A stretch of DNA of 40,411 nucleotides, taken from a virus. The stretch's first letter is position 1. Every line of letters starts with the position of its first letter. Made by a program: the position numbers and the translations under genes. Below the pieces are notes generated by a model, which saw only the letters and a list, made by a program, of their open reading frames with translations, had not been told where the DNA came from and searched no databases. The stretch covers positions 1 through 40,411 of IMG/VR virus record IMGVR_UViG_3300025030_000235; one strand, 5' to 3'. Below, piece after piece: positions 23,064 through 31,428 of the stretch.

Positions 23064-24241
23064 TCACCCTCCTCTGTATTGGGGATCTCCACCTGCGCTC
23101 CGGGCCGCATCTCGAGGACGTGCGCCGCTGCCTGGACTTCGCGGCTAAGCTCGCCGACGAGCGCCAGGTCCACGGCGTGCTTCTGGCCGGCGACATCTTC
23201 GAGGGGAAATCATCAGAGGAAGAGCGCGACATCTTTGGCGACGCCCTCGCTGACCTCTCTGTTGACGGCCACGGCCAGCCGCGCCACGTGCTGGTCGTGA
23301 AGGGGAACCATGACCGCCCGCTCGACCTGGAGGTCTACGCCGGCTACCCGCACGTCACGGTCATGGAGCGGCCGGGCATCGTGGCGCTCGGCCACTCGCG
23401 CAGCACGACGACGGTGGACGTGCTCTGCTGCCCATGGCCTGAGCGCGCCTTCTTGGCGGCGAACGGCTTCGCCGGCGAGCAGGCGGACCAAGCGGGGAGT
23501 GCTGCGCTCGCCGCGATGCTCCGGGCGATGGTGGCGACGCGCGAGCACCCGGAGCGCCCGCTCGTCGTGCTCGCGCATCTTCAGGTGCTCGGCGCGATCT
23601 CGAGCTCGGCGCAGCCTTTGGTAGGTCGCTCGATCGAGATCGCGCTCGGCGAGCTGCAGGACCTTGGCGCCGCCGCGATCGTGCTCGGTCACGTCCATCG
23701 ACCTCAGGAACTCGCGCCGAACATCCATTACATCGGGTCATTCACCTGCCACGATTTCGGCGAGCAGGGCGAGCAGAAGCGCGTCGGAATCCTGACGATC
23801 GACGACGCCGGTACCGCGAGTTGGGAGTGGGTGTCGGTGCCCTGTCGGAGGTGGCTCACGGTCGAGGCTGAGATCGGCGAGGACGGGCCCCCAGTCGAGG
23901 ACTGGCCGACAGTGACCACAGCAGCCGACGAGGAGGCCGTGATTGCCGGCGGCATGGAGGCGCTCGCGGCTGGGTCGTGCGTCCGCTACGTCTACCGCTG
24001 CGACGAGACCAACGAGTCGCTCTTCGATCACGCCACCATCACCCGCCGTTTCGCCGCCGCCCACACCCTGAAGATCGAGCCTCGCGTCGAGCGGGCCGCG
24101 CGCGTCCGCTCGGCCGAGGTGGCCGCAGCACGGACCGCGCTCCAGAAGCTCGAGGCGTGGGGTCAGGCGACCGGGACCGAGATCACGCCGGCGCTCGTCG
24201 AGAAGCTGCACGCCTTGGAAAGTGAGGTCGCAAATGTCTGA
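23060..24241 (+). CDS. sbcD: SbcD/Mre11-like nuclease
   Basis: The 393-residue protein carries the calcineurin-like phosphoesterase metal ligands: Asp9 and His11 (GDLHL), Asp45 (GDIFE), Asn83, His84 and Asp85 (GNHD), His173 (AHLQ) and His211/His213 (GHVHRP). It should process DNA ends with the SbcC ATPase encoded at 26251. In phages such pairs serve recombination and replication fork repair. GTG 23060 is chosen because it overlaps the preceding stop. The C-terminus would bind the SbcC coiled-coil base. Confidence 0.88.
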   Translation: MITLLCIGDLHLRSGPHLEDVRRCLDFAAKLADERQVHGVLLAGDIFEGKSSEEERDIFGDALADLSVDGHGQPRHVLVVKGNHDRPLDLEVYAGYPHVTVMERPGIVALGHSRSTTTVDVLCCPWPERAFLAANGFAGEQADQAGSAALAAMLRAMVATREHPERPLVVLAHLQVLGAISSSAQPLVGRSIEIALGELQDLGAAAIVLGHVHRPQELAPNIHYIGSFTCHDFGEQGEQKRVGILTIDDAGTASWEWVSVPCRRWLTVEAEIGEDGPPVEDWPTVTTAADEEAVIAGGMEALAAGSCVRYVYRCDETNESLFDHATITRRFAAAHTLKIEPRVERAARVRSAEVAAARTALQKLEAWGQATGTEITPALVEKLHALESEVANV

Positions 24242-24482
24242 TCCCACCACGCGCCAGGACGCCGAGCATCGTCTCGCCAACCTCGTCTCACGCTGGGTCG
24301 CCGCGCGCGACGACAAGGCCGCGGACATGAAGACTCACAACGACGGCATCAAAGGACTGGAGGAGGCGATCGAAACACTGAGCGCACAGATCGAGGGCGG
24401 CGGGTTCCAGGACAGTTTGCCATTCGGCGGCAATGTTGAGGCCGCCGGGGTGGCTATGCGAAAGGCGGCGCAACGTGACTGA
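24234..24482 (+). CDS. Small helical protein between sbcD and sbcC genes
   Basis: The 82-residue product starts at ATG 24234, preceded by GTGAGG, and overlaps the SbcD stop. It is predicted mainly helical (RLANLVSRWVAARDDKAADM) with a possible short coiled coil. I do not recognise it. Position suggests it may assist the SbcCD module. Confidence 0.5.
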   Translation: MSDPTTRQDAEHRLANLVSRWVAARDDKAADMKTHNDGIKGLEEAIETLSAQIEGGGFQDSLPFGGNVEAAGVAMRKAAQRD

Positions 24483-25410
24483 CCTCGCCTCCGCCGTCCA
24501 GATCACCACCGCGGAGACCATCCGCGATGTCGTCGAGGCCGCGGTCCGCGGCGAGCACGAACCGGCGATCCGCGAGGAGATCGAGCGCCGCGTGGCGGCC
24601 GTCACCGCCGCAATCGCCGGAGGGGTCGAGCCGCCGCCTCCGCCGAGGAAGCCACGCAGCGACAAGGGCACGCACAAGCCGCGCGCGACACTGATCCGAT
24701 CGGACGATCCGCCGGGCATGCTTCGCAGTCCCGACTCCAGGCGCGCCCAGCCGGCCGACGACGAGGCCGGGGAGTGGCCCGCGGAAGGTGGTGCCAGGGC
24801 GCCAACTCCGGCGGCTCCTGGGGCGGAATCGACGCCGGAGACGCCCGCCGGCGAGGCGGCCTCCCGCGCGAGCGAGATCTACCGCGACCTCGTCGACCTC
24901 GACCTAGCGCATCCCACCCCAGCTTCGCTGGCGGCGTTATCGGCCGCGGAACTCGAGGCCGCCGCGAGGGTGCTCGGCGCCTACCCAAAGACCGACGACC
25001 GGGCCTACATGCGCTACGGGATGATCGCGCGCGAGTTGGACCGGCGGGCGGCGATGGCCGCGCCCGCCCCCGCAGAGCCCGCGCCGTCCTACACGCCTCA
25101 CAAGCGCCGCGGTCGGAAAGCGGCGCCGGCGGCGCACGCCCCCGACGCCCGCGAGCCTGGCTACACGGCGTCAGAGCCGGACACCTCGTGCTCGATCGCC
25201 CGGTGTCTCTGCCAGCGGTACGTGAGCACGGCGAAGGGCATCTGCGGGCGGACCGGCTGCGGGCACGAGCAGGGATACCACAGCGGGCGACCGGCCGCGG
25301 CGACGCCGCTGCTGGCCGATCGCATCCCCGGCGAGGCCGGCGACACGAACCTCGCCGAGCAGGTCAACGTCGCCGAGGCCGACGTCGCCGACCCCGAGCT
25401 GGGGTTCTGA
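24475..25410 (+). CDS. Unknown protein with Pro/Ala linker and C-terminal Cys cluster
   Basis: The 311-residue product starts at GTG 24475, overlapping the previous gene. A helical N-terminus (residues about 1-55) is followed by a long charged Pro/Ala-rich region and then a C-terminal cluster (CSIARCLCQRYV, ICGRTGCGHEQGYH) that probably binds zinc. No known family. It lies upstream of the GIY-YIG insertion and may have been adjacent to sbcC before that insertion. Confidence 0.5.
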   Translation: MTDLASAVQITTAETIRDVVEAAVRGEHEPAIREEIERRVAAVTAAIAGGVEPPPPPRKPRSDKGTHKPRATLIRSDDPPGMLRSPDSRRAQPADDEAGEWPAEGGARAPTPAAPGAESTPETPAGEAASRASEIYRDLVDLDLAHPTPASLAALSAAELEAAARVLGAYPKTDDRAYMRYGMIARELDRRAAMAAPAPAEPAPSYTPHKRRGRKAAPAAHAPDAREPGYTASEPDTSCSIARCLCQRYVSTAKGICGRTGCGHEQGYHSGRPAAATPLLADRIPGEAGDTNLAEQVNVAEADVADPELGF

Positions 25411-25420
25411 GGAGGCGAGC

Positions 25421-26254
25421 ATGCAACTGCGGCTTGCTGCGTGCCTTTATGTCCTCAGTGATCCGTGTACGAACGAAATCCGGTATGTGGGCTGGACTTC
25501 AAAAAGACCCACGGACCGCCTAGCTGGTCACCTCGCTCAAGCGCGCTCCGGGAATCAGGACAACCACCGCTGCAAGTGGCTCCGATCGCTTCTCTCTAAT
25601 GGGCAGCACCCAGTAATGCGGGTAGCCGCCTGGATGGAGATTGCGGACGCTCCAATTGCGGAGATTCGATACATCGCCATCCTTCGCGCCGCCGGCACTC
25701 GCCTCGTCAACAGCACTGATGGCGGAGAGGGGACACTGGGGCGTTTCCATGGGGCAGAAACGCGCTCCAGGATCTCAGCAGCCCTCATTGGCAGGCGACT
25801 GTCACCGGAACACCGCGCGACAATTTCGCGCATCCAGGCCGGGAGAAAGAAACCACCAAGAACCGTAGAGTGGCGCAGGAAACAGTCCGTTGCCCAGAGC
25901 GGAAAACACCCTGCAGAGAAAACTCGGCTGAAGTTGTCGTTAGCAAGCAAGGGTAAGAAGCGGCGACCATTCACGGCTGAACATCGTCAGGCGATTTCTC
26001 GCGCCAGGAGAGGGAAGCCCCTGAGCGCTGCTGTTCATGATGCGGCGCGCCGAGTAAACCTCGGGAGCCATCAGACGCCGGAGCACCGCGCGAGGATTTC
26101 GGCAGCTACCAAGGGGCTGCCCAAAACCCCAGAACACCGGGCGAAGCTCGCGGTTGCCAATCGCGGAAAGAAGCTCACCCCTGAGCATCGCCAGAGAATC
26201 TCCGACGGACTTCGCGCCCACCGCGATCGTCGACAGGTGAAGGGGGTCGTATGA
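25421..26254 (+). CDS. GIY-YIG homing endonuclease with NUMOD3 repeats
   Basis: The 277-residue protein begins with a GIY-YIG-type nuclease fold (ACLYVLSDPCTNEIRYVGWT, PTDRLAGHLAQ). The C-terminal half holds several NUMOD3-type DNA-binding repeats (LSPEHRATIS, FTAEHRQAIS, TPEHRARIS, LTPEHRQRIS). This is a free-standing homing endonuclease. G+C is lower than in the neighbouring genes. Its stop overlaps the SbcC start by four bases. Confidence 0.92.
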   Translation: MQLRLAACLYVLSDPCTNEIRYVGWTSKRPTDRLAGHLAQARSGNQDNHRCKWLRSLLSNGQHPVMRVAAWMEIADAPIAEIRYIAILRAAGTRLVNSTDGGEGTLGRFHGAETRSRISAALIGRRLSPEHRATISRIQAGRKKPPRTVEWRRKQSVAQSGKHPAEKTRLKLSLASKGKKRRPFTAEHRQAISRARRGKPLSAAVHDAARRVNLGSHQTPEHRARISAATKGLPKTPEHRAKLAVANRGKKLTPEHRQRISDGLRAHRDRRQVKGVV

Positions 26255-28992
26255 GACTGAAGAAGCTAACCATCAAGGGAATCACGAGATTCTCGGCGCC
26301 GGTAACCGTAGATTTTGAGGCCCTTGGAAGCGGTCTGGTGGCGATCGCTGGAGACAATGGGGCCGGGAAAACTACGCTGCTCGAGGCTCCGTACGCAGCG
26401 CTCTACACTGAACTGCCAACGCGTCCGGGCGGCCTCTACGGCGTCGCCCACGGTCGCGACGCCAGGATCGAGGTCGAGCTGGAATCGGGTGGCCTGCCCT
26501 ACCGCGCGATGGTCGCGGTGGACGCCGTCGGGCAGCGGACCGAGGCGTATTTGCAGAACGGCGACGGCTCACCGATCACCGACGGAAAGGTCCGATCGTA
26601 CCTCGCGGAGACCGAGAGGCGCTTCGGGAGTGCCCGCCTTATGCTTGCAGCGGCGCTCTCGTCTCAGAACAAGCGCGGGTCTTTTCTCGACCTCAGTAAG
26701 GTCGATAGGAAGGCGCTGCTCGCCGATATTCTTGACACCGAGGGGCTCCAAGTCCTCTCCGAGTCCGCACGCGCGCGAGTGCGCGCCGGCGAGCTGGCGC
26801 TCGAGCGTGCCCGCGGGCAGCTCGCCGAGGCGGAGGCGGAGATCGCCCGGCTCGAGGCGGGGACGGTCGACGTCGATTCCGCGCGCGCCACCCGCGATCG
26901 GCTGGCCGCGGAGCTGGCCGAGCAGCAGGCGACCGTCGAGGACCTCCGCTCGCGCTACTCGACGGTGCAAGCCGCGCGCGCGGCGGCCGAGGAGGCGGTC
27001 AAGGGTCGGGCCCGGATCGCGACCGCGCTCGACGACGTGAGCGCCCGCCAGAAGACATTGCACGGGCAGCGCGAGGGGCTCGGCGCCGAGAAGGTGGCGC
27101 TCGAGGGCCGGATCGCGAAGGCGCGGGAGGCCGCGGAAGCGGACGCAGCGCGGGCGCCGGAGTACCGGGAGGCGGCCCTGGCGCTGACGGCGGCGCGATC
27201 CCGGCGCGACGATCAGCGCCAGTACCTCACCGCGGCCGATGCCGATGTATCTGCAGCGCGGCACAGCCTCACCACCCTGCGGGAGAGCCAGGCGGCCGCC
27301 GCCAGTATCCGCGCTCAACTCGACGCGGCCGTGGCGCGCCGTGAGGACGCGCAAGCTCTCGCTGGCCGCATCGGGGAGTACCGCGACGCCATTGCCGCGG
27401 TCGAGGCCCTGCGCGAGCGGCGAGCGGTGTACCAGGCGGACCTGGAGCGCGAAGCGCCGGCGGTCACGGCGGCGCGTGAAGCGCTGACCGCGAAGCAGCG
27501 CGAGGTCGCACCGATCGGGGCGGCGCGCGCCGGACTGGAGGCGGCGAAGGCGCAGGCGGAGCTGCTGGCGGCGGTGCCATGCACCGCCCATGGGCGATGG
27601 GCGCCGCTGATCGCCGGCGACCTACAGGAACTCCCCGACCTCCGCCACGCCGGCAACCCGGTTGCGTTGGGCGCGGAGTGCCCACTACTGGCCAGCGGGC
27701 GCACGTCCCGTGACCGGGTGCCCGAGTTCCAGGCGGCGGTCTCCGCGCTCGAGCTGGCAGAGGCCGAGGTCCCCGGGCTGGAGGCCGCGGTCACCAACGC
27801 CGAGGCCCGGGTCGAGGCGACGACGCGGGAAATCGCCATGTGCGCCGATGCGCTCGACGACGCGACGGCGATCGCCGCCGCTATTGCCGGCGCGCCGGAG
27901 GCCGCGGCGCGCGTCGAGCGCGAGCAGGCGGAGATCGGCCGGCTCTCCGATGAGGTGGCAGAGGTGGCGGGCGCCGAGAGCCTGATCCCTCCGGCGCAGG
28001 CAACTCTCGCGGCGGCCGAGGAGCTGCGCGCGGCGACCGCGGCAGTGCTCTTCGACGTCGAGGCCGAGATCGCCCGCCTCGAGCCGGTCGCCGCCCAGCT
28101 CCCCGTCGCCGAGGCGGCGGCGCAGCGTCTCACCGAGCTCGCCGCCGAGCTCGCGGCCGGCCTCGAGGCGCTCGACCGCCGGCGCGCGGAGATGGCCGAG
28201 GAGTCAGAGCGCCTCGCAGCCCGGCGGACCGCGCTCGAGGGGGAGCTGGCGGATTGCCCCGAGGTCGACGTCGCCGGTCTCGATCGCCAGCTCGCCGACC
28301 TCGGCGAGCGCGGGCGACAGGCGCGAGTTACCGTCGAGCAGTTGCAGCGCCGCGCCCAGGATGCCGCGGCGGAAGTGACACGCGCCGAGGAGGCGACCAA
28401 GCGGCTGGCCGAGCAGCGAGGCCGCGCGGACGCGAGCCGGGAGGCGATCGCCGTCTCGACGCGCGACCTGGGCGACTGGACGGTACTCGAGCGGGCGTTC
28501 GGGCGCGACGGCGCACAGGCGCTGCTGATCGACGCCGCAGGTCCCGAGTTGTCGTCGCTGACCAACGAGCTGCTGACGGCGACGTTCGGCTCTCGCTTCG
28601 AGGTGAAGTTCCTGACGCAAGCCCCGAAGGCGGACGGACGGGCCATGAAAGAGGTCATGGACCTGTCGATCATCGACCACGAGCGCGGCCGTGAGGGCGC
28701 CGTCGACTCGCTCTCGGGCGGGGAGAAAGTAGTGATCTCGGAGGCCGTGTCACTCGCCCTCGCGCTGTACGTGGGGAAGCACTCCGGCCGGCGTTACGAA
28801 ACGCTTTTCCGAGACGAAACGGCGTCCGCTCTCGACGAGCAGAACGCCGTGCGGTACATCACGATGTTGCGCAAGGCGAGGGATCTCGGCGGTTTTTCGC
28901 AGGTGATCTTCGTCGCCCACCAGAGCCAGACCTGGGCTATGGCTGACGCGGTGCTCTACCTCGCCGACGGGAACTGTGAGGTGCGGCAGTGA
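26251..28992 (+). CDS. sbcC: SbcC/Rad50-like SMC ATPase
   Basis: The 913-residue protein has Walker A at residues 34-42 (GDNGAGKTT), a long helical coiled-coil middle, an ABC signature LSGGEK near residue 820 and a Walker B-like LFRDETASALD near residue 852. It should pair with the SbcD nuclease. The usual zinc-hook CxxC is replaced by a split arrangement, C444-x2-H447 and C477-Pro, about 33 residues apart. Normal E. coli SbcC is about 1050 residues, so this is a compact phage form. It belongs to the early recombination module. Confidence 0.9.
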   Translation: MRLKKLTIKGITRFSAPVTVDFEALGSGLVAIAGDNGAGKTTLLEAPYAALYTELPTRPGGLYGVAHGRDARIEVELESGGLPYRAMVAVDAVGQRTEAYLQNGDGSPITDGKVRSYLAETERRFGSARLMLAAALSSQNKRGSFLDLSKVDRKALLADILDTEGLQVLSESARARVRAGELALERARGQLAEAEAEIARLEAGTVDVDSARATRDRLAAELAEQQATVEDLRSRYSTVQAARAAAEEAVKGRARIATALDDVSARQKTLHGQREGLGAEKVALEGRIAKAREAAEADAARAPEYREAALALTAARSRRDDQRQYLTAADADVSAARHSLTTLRESQAAAASIRAQLDAAVARREDAQALAGRIGEYRDAIAAVEALRERRAVYQADLEREAPAVTAAREALTAKQREVAPIGAARAGLEAAKAQAELLAAVPCTAHGRWAPLIAGDLQELPDLRHAGNPVALGAECPLLASGRTSRDRVPEFQAAVSALELAEAEVPGLEAAVTNAEARVEATTREIAMCADALDDATAIAAAIAGAPEAAARVEREQAEIGRLSDEVAEVAGAESLIPPAQATLAAAEELRAATAAVLFDVEAEIARLEPVAAQLPVAEAAAQRLTELAAELAAGLEALDRRRAEMAEESERLAARRTALEGELADCPEVDVAGLDRQLADLGERGRQARVTVEQLQRRAQDAAAEVTRAEEATKRLAEQRGRADASREAIAVSTRDLGDWTVLERAFGRDGAQALLIDAAGPELSSLTNELLTATFGSRFEVKFLTQAPKADGRAMKEVMDLSIIDHERGREGAVDSLSGGEKVVISEAVSLALALYVGKHSGRRYETLFRDETASALDEQNAVRYITMLRKARDLGGFSQVIFVAHQSQTWAMADAVLYLADGNCEVRQ

Positions 28993-29792
28993 CCCCCTGG
29001 AAAGACCGCCCCATCCTGATCCTCGACACGGAGACGACGGGAATCGACCCGGAGACCGCGCGCATCTGGGAGATCGCCACCCTCCAGGCCCGCCTCGGGT
29101 CCCGGCCCTCGGACGCGGGCACGATCGTCAACCCGGGTGTCGAGATCCCGGCCGAGGTCATCAAGCTCTGCGGCCTGACGCCAATGGACCTGGCTGAGGT
29201 CGTGGCCGCCCGGCCGTTCGCCGACATTGCGCCCGCTCTGCAATGTGGCTTCGAGCAGCAGGTGGTCGCCGGCTACAACCTGCTGGCCTACGACTGGCCT
29301 CTGCTCACCGCGGAGTTCGCGCGGTGTGGCCAGGTCCCGCCACGCCCGCAAGCGTTGCTCGACGCGTTGGTGATGATCCGCCGGCTGCGGTCGCTGCGCT
29401 TCCGGGCGCTGGGCGATGCGTTCCGCGCGCTCTGCCCGGATGCGGACATGGGGACGGCACACCGGGCGGCTGGCGACTGCCGCATGACGTGGGGGGTGCT
29501 CCAGGCACTCATGCCAGAGCTGCCTGACGACCTCGACGAGCTGGTCGAGCTGCAGGCGCAGTGGAAGGCGGAGCGCGACGCGGACTTCGCGCGCTACGGA
29601 TACTGGCTGTCCACCGACCCGCAATCCGGCGAGTTGGTGCTGGCCTGTGGCAAGCACTGTGGCCAGCGGCTCGGCCAGGTGGACCCCGGATATCTCGCCT
29701 GGGCGCTCGTGAAGTCGCCCACCTGGGACGCGCCGCTGCCCGCAGCGACCGCCGAAGCCTTCCGGTCGGAGATCAGGAGGCGCTCGTCATGA
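28989..29792 (+). CDS. DnaQ-like 3'-5' exonuclease with DUF3820-like C-terminus
   Basis: The 267-residue product starts at GTG 28989, overlapping the SbcC stop. The DEDD exonuclease motifs are visible: LDTETTG near residues 12-18, YNLLAYDWPLL near 96-106 and HRAAGDCRMT near 158-167. Residues about 205-240 (LVLACGKHCGQRLGQVDP) resemble the DUF3820 domain that trails some exonucleases. It probably trims DNA ends in replication or recombination. High confidence for the exonuclease, moderate for the C-terminal domain. Confidence 0.85.
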   Translation: MTPWKDRPILILDTETTGIDPETARIWEIATLQARLGSRPSDAGTIVNPGVEIPAEVIKLCGLTPMDLAEVVAARPFADIAPALQCGFEQQVVAGYNLLAYDWPLLTAEFARCGQVPPRPQALLDALVMIRRLRSLRFRALGDAFRALCPDADMGTAHRAAGDCRMTWGVLQALMPELPDDLDELVELQAQWKAERDADFARYGYWLSTDPQSGELVLACGKHCGQRLGQVDPGYLAWALVKSPTWDAPLPAATAEAFRSEIRRRSS

Positions 29793-29980
29793 GCAAGACG
29801 TACCTGATCGCAACGGCAAAGTTCGGCGACGTTCCAATCGACGCCGACTCGATCCGCGAGGCAAGGGCGCGAGCGAAGAAGCTCTTCCGCGCGCGACCCA
29901 GTGACGTGCGACTTGCCGTGAGTTATCGCCTCTGCGAACGCTGCGACTCGAAGCCGTGCACGTGTGAGGTCCGGCCATGA
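29789..29980 (+). CDS. Small Cys-pair protein
   Basis: The 63-residue product starts at ATG 29789 with AGGAGG nine bases upstream. Its C-terminus holds CERC and CTC clusters, which suggest zinc binding; the N-terminal half is an alpha/beta stretch with RARARAKKLF. It opens a run of seven short genes. Function unknown. Confidence 0.55.
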   Translation: MSKTYLIATAKFGDVPIDADSIREARARAKKLFRARPSDVRLAVSYRLCERCDSKPCTCEVRP

Positions 29981-30246
29981 GCCCCTGCATCCCGACCCGC
30001 AACCCGGACGGGACGGCGACGATCGCATGCACGCGCGGCGTCCCCGACGCGCAGGGCCGCGACGCTCTCGGCCACGTGTGGTGCACTCTGGCATCGGGCG
30101 ACGCCTACTGCTCGCTCTGTTTCGTGCGCCGCAAGCCGGGCTGGCCGCGTCTGGGCGCCGACCCGAGCGCCGTCCGTTACTCCGGCGACTGCGGGCAGAC
30201 GTGGCCGCTCACGGCGCCGCCGGCGTGCAAAGGGCAACACCCATGA
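29977..30246 (+). CDS. Small Cys-rich protein, unknown
   Basis: The 89-residue product starts at ATG 29977. It carries cysteines in SPCIPTRN, TIACTRG, VWCTLAS, YCSLC and DCGQ, so a small metal-binding protein is likely. Not recognised. Part of the small-gene string with coupled overlaps. Confidence 0.5.
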   Translation: MSPCIPTRNPDGTATIACTRGVPDAQGRDALGHVWCTLASGDAYCSLCFVRRKPGWPRLGADPSAVRYSGDCGQTWPLTAPPACKGQHP

Positions 30247-30437
30247 GCGACGACTACACGGACGTCCTCGTCACCGTCGTGCGCCTCTCCGAGCGCGCGG
30301 CGCTCCTCGAGGTCGACGGCGAGCAGGAATGGGTGCCGTTCTCGCTTCTCGGCGGCGGGCTCGCCGAGCGCCACGTGGGCCAGACGCTGACCGTGGAGAT
30401 TGCCGCGTGGAAGGCGGAAGAGATGGGGTGGGTATGA
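30243..30437 (+). CDS. Small beta-rich protein, unknown
   Basis: This 64-residue protein (DVLVTVVRLSERAALLEVDG, then VPFSLLG) reads as a compact beta fold and resembles short phage proteins of unknown function. It overlaps its neighbours at both ends. Alternative role: nucleic-acid binding. Confidence 0.5.
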   Translation: MSDDYTDVLVTVVRLSERAALLEVDGEQEWVPFSLLGGGLAERHVGQTLTVEIAAWKAEEMGWV

Positions 30438-30682
30438 GCTGCTCGACCTGCGGCTACACCGGGACGGGCGACGAACACAACGACCCCTCCGACTGCGTGA
30501 CCGTGCTCCTCGGCGCGCGCGCCTACCTCCTCAACGAGGTGAGAGCCGTACGGACACAGCGCGATCAGGCGTTCGCCGTGGTCCAGGCGATGGTCGAGGG
30601 CCTCGACGAGTTCAGCGCCATCACGAAGGCGGCGATGGCGGAGGCGCGACGCGGCGACGCACAGGAAGAGAGGACAGCATGA
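30434..30682 (+). CDS. Small Cys-pair protein, helical tail
   Basis: The 82-residue product starts with CSTCGYTGTGDEHND-C, a likely zinc site, and continues as a long helix (VRAVRTQRDQAFAVVQAMV). It overlaps the genes on both sides. Unknown function. Confidence 0.5.
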   Translation: MSCSTCGYTGTGDEHNDPSDCVTVLLGARAYLLNEVRAVRTQRDQAFAVVQAMVEGLDEFSAITKAAMAEARRGDAQEERTA

Positions 30683-31008
30683 AAACCGACGCCCGTCGTA
30701 AGCGCCAGCAGGGACGGCTCCGCCAGATCGCGAAGCACGTGCAGGTCGAGAAGGACCTACGCTCGGAGCTGGAGATCCTCCGCGTCCGCCGCGACGCGCA
30801 GCGCACCCAGATCACCGAGCTGTGGCGCGTGTTGGTCCACGAGTTCGGTTTGCCGCCGGGCGAGGGGCACGAGCCGGCGTGTGAGGTGGCGGCGCGGCTG
30901 CTGCGGCAGTACCGCACAGCCTCTCTTCGGCCGCCGGACTGGCCGGCGGAGCTTCGCGGCGATGAGAGCGAGATGCCGCCGGCGATGCTTGAGACGGAGG
31001 TAACGTGA
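30679..31008 (+). CDS. Small helical protein, unknown
   Basis: The 109-residue product starts at ATG 30679, overlapping the previous stop. It is rich in charged helical segments (QVEKDLRSELEILRVRRDAQ), so probably a coiled coil. Only one Cys. Not recognised. Confidence 0.5.
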   Translation: MKTDARRKRQQGRLRQIAKHVQVEKDLRSELEILRVRRDAQRTQITELWRVLVHEFGLPPGEGHEPACEVAARLLRQYRTASLRPPDWPAELRGDESEMPPAMLETEVT

Positions 31009-31217
31009 GCGCCACCTGCCGCTCCTGCAACGCCGAGATTCTGTGGTGCATCACGCCCGCCGGCCGGCGAATGCCGCTGAACGCGAAGGCCGTGACGTTC
31101 TTCGTGTTCGTTGGCGCCAAGGACGCGCAGGGCAACCCGATCGCCGAGACGCGGCAGGGCTACGTGAGCCACTTCGCCGACTGTCCGAACGCCGCGGCGC
31201 ACCGGAAGGCGCCATGA
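31005..31217 (+). CDS. Small zinc-ribbon phage protein
   Basis: The 70-residue product starts at GTG 31005. CRSCNAEILWCITPAGRRMP and later YVSHFADCPNA match a short phage protein family that is common beside replication genes, with a probable Cys4-like zinc site. Function of the family is unknown. Confidence 0.6.
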   Translation: MSATCRSCNAEILWCITPAGRRMPLNAKAVTFFVFVGAKDAQGNPIAETRQGYVSHFADCPNAAAHRKAP

Positions 31218-31426
31218 CGCCCGGCATCGTCGTCAACGCCACCTGTGAGCGGTGCGGCGACTCGCTCGTCTGCTCGGGGCTCACAACAGTCAACGGCCGG
31301 CACCTGGTCGTCATCCACGGGTGCCCGACGTGCACGAAGACGGCGAACGCGTCCGCTCACGACAGCACGCGGGGCGGTGACCTGGCCGGCGAGCGGCGGC
31401 CTGGGCAACTCCATGGAATGAGGTGA
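31214..31426 (+). CDS. Small protein with two Cys pairs
   Basis: The 70-residue product begins at ATG 31214. CERC near the N-terminus and CPTC in the middle suggest a single zinc ribbon. The C-terminus is polar and probably disordered. It overlaps its upstream neighbour and is followed directly by the initiator gene. Confidence 0.5.
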   Translation: MTPGIVVNATCERCGDSLVCSGLTTVNGRHLVVIHGCPTCTKTANASAHDSTRGGDLAGERRPGQLHGMR

Positions 31427-31428
31427 GG

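Noticed and set aside
27315-28673. Long minus-strand Ser/Ala/Arg-rich frame inside SbcC
   Set aside because: Low-complexity shadow of the SbcC coiled coil.
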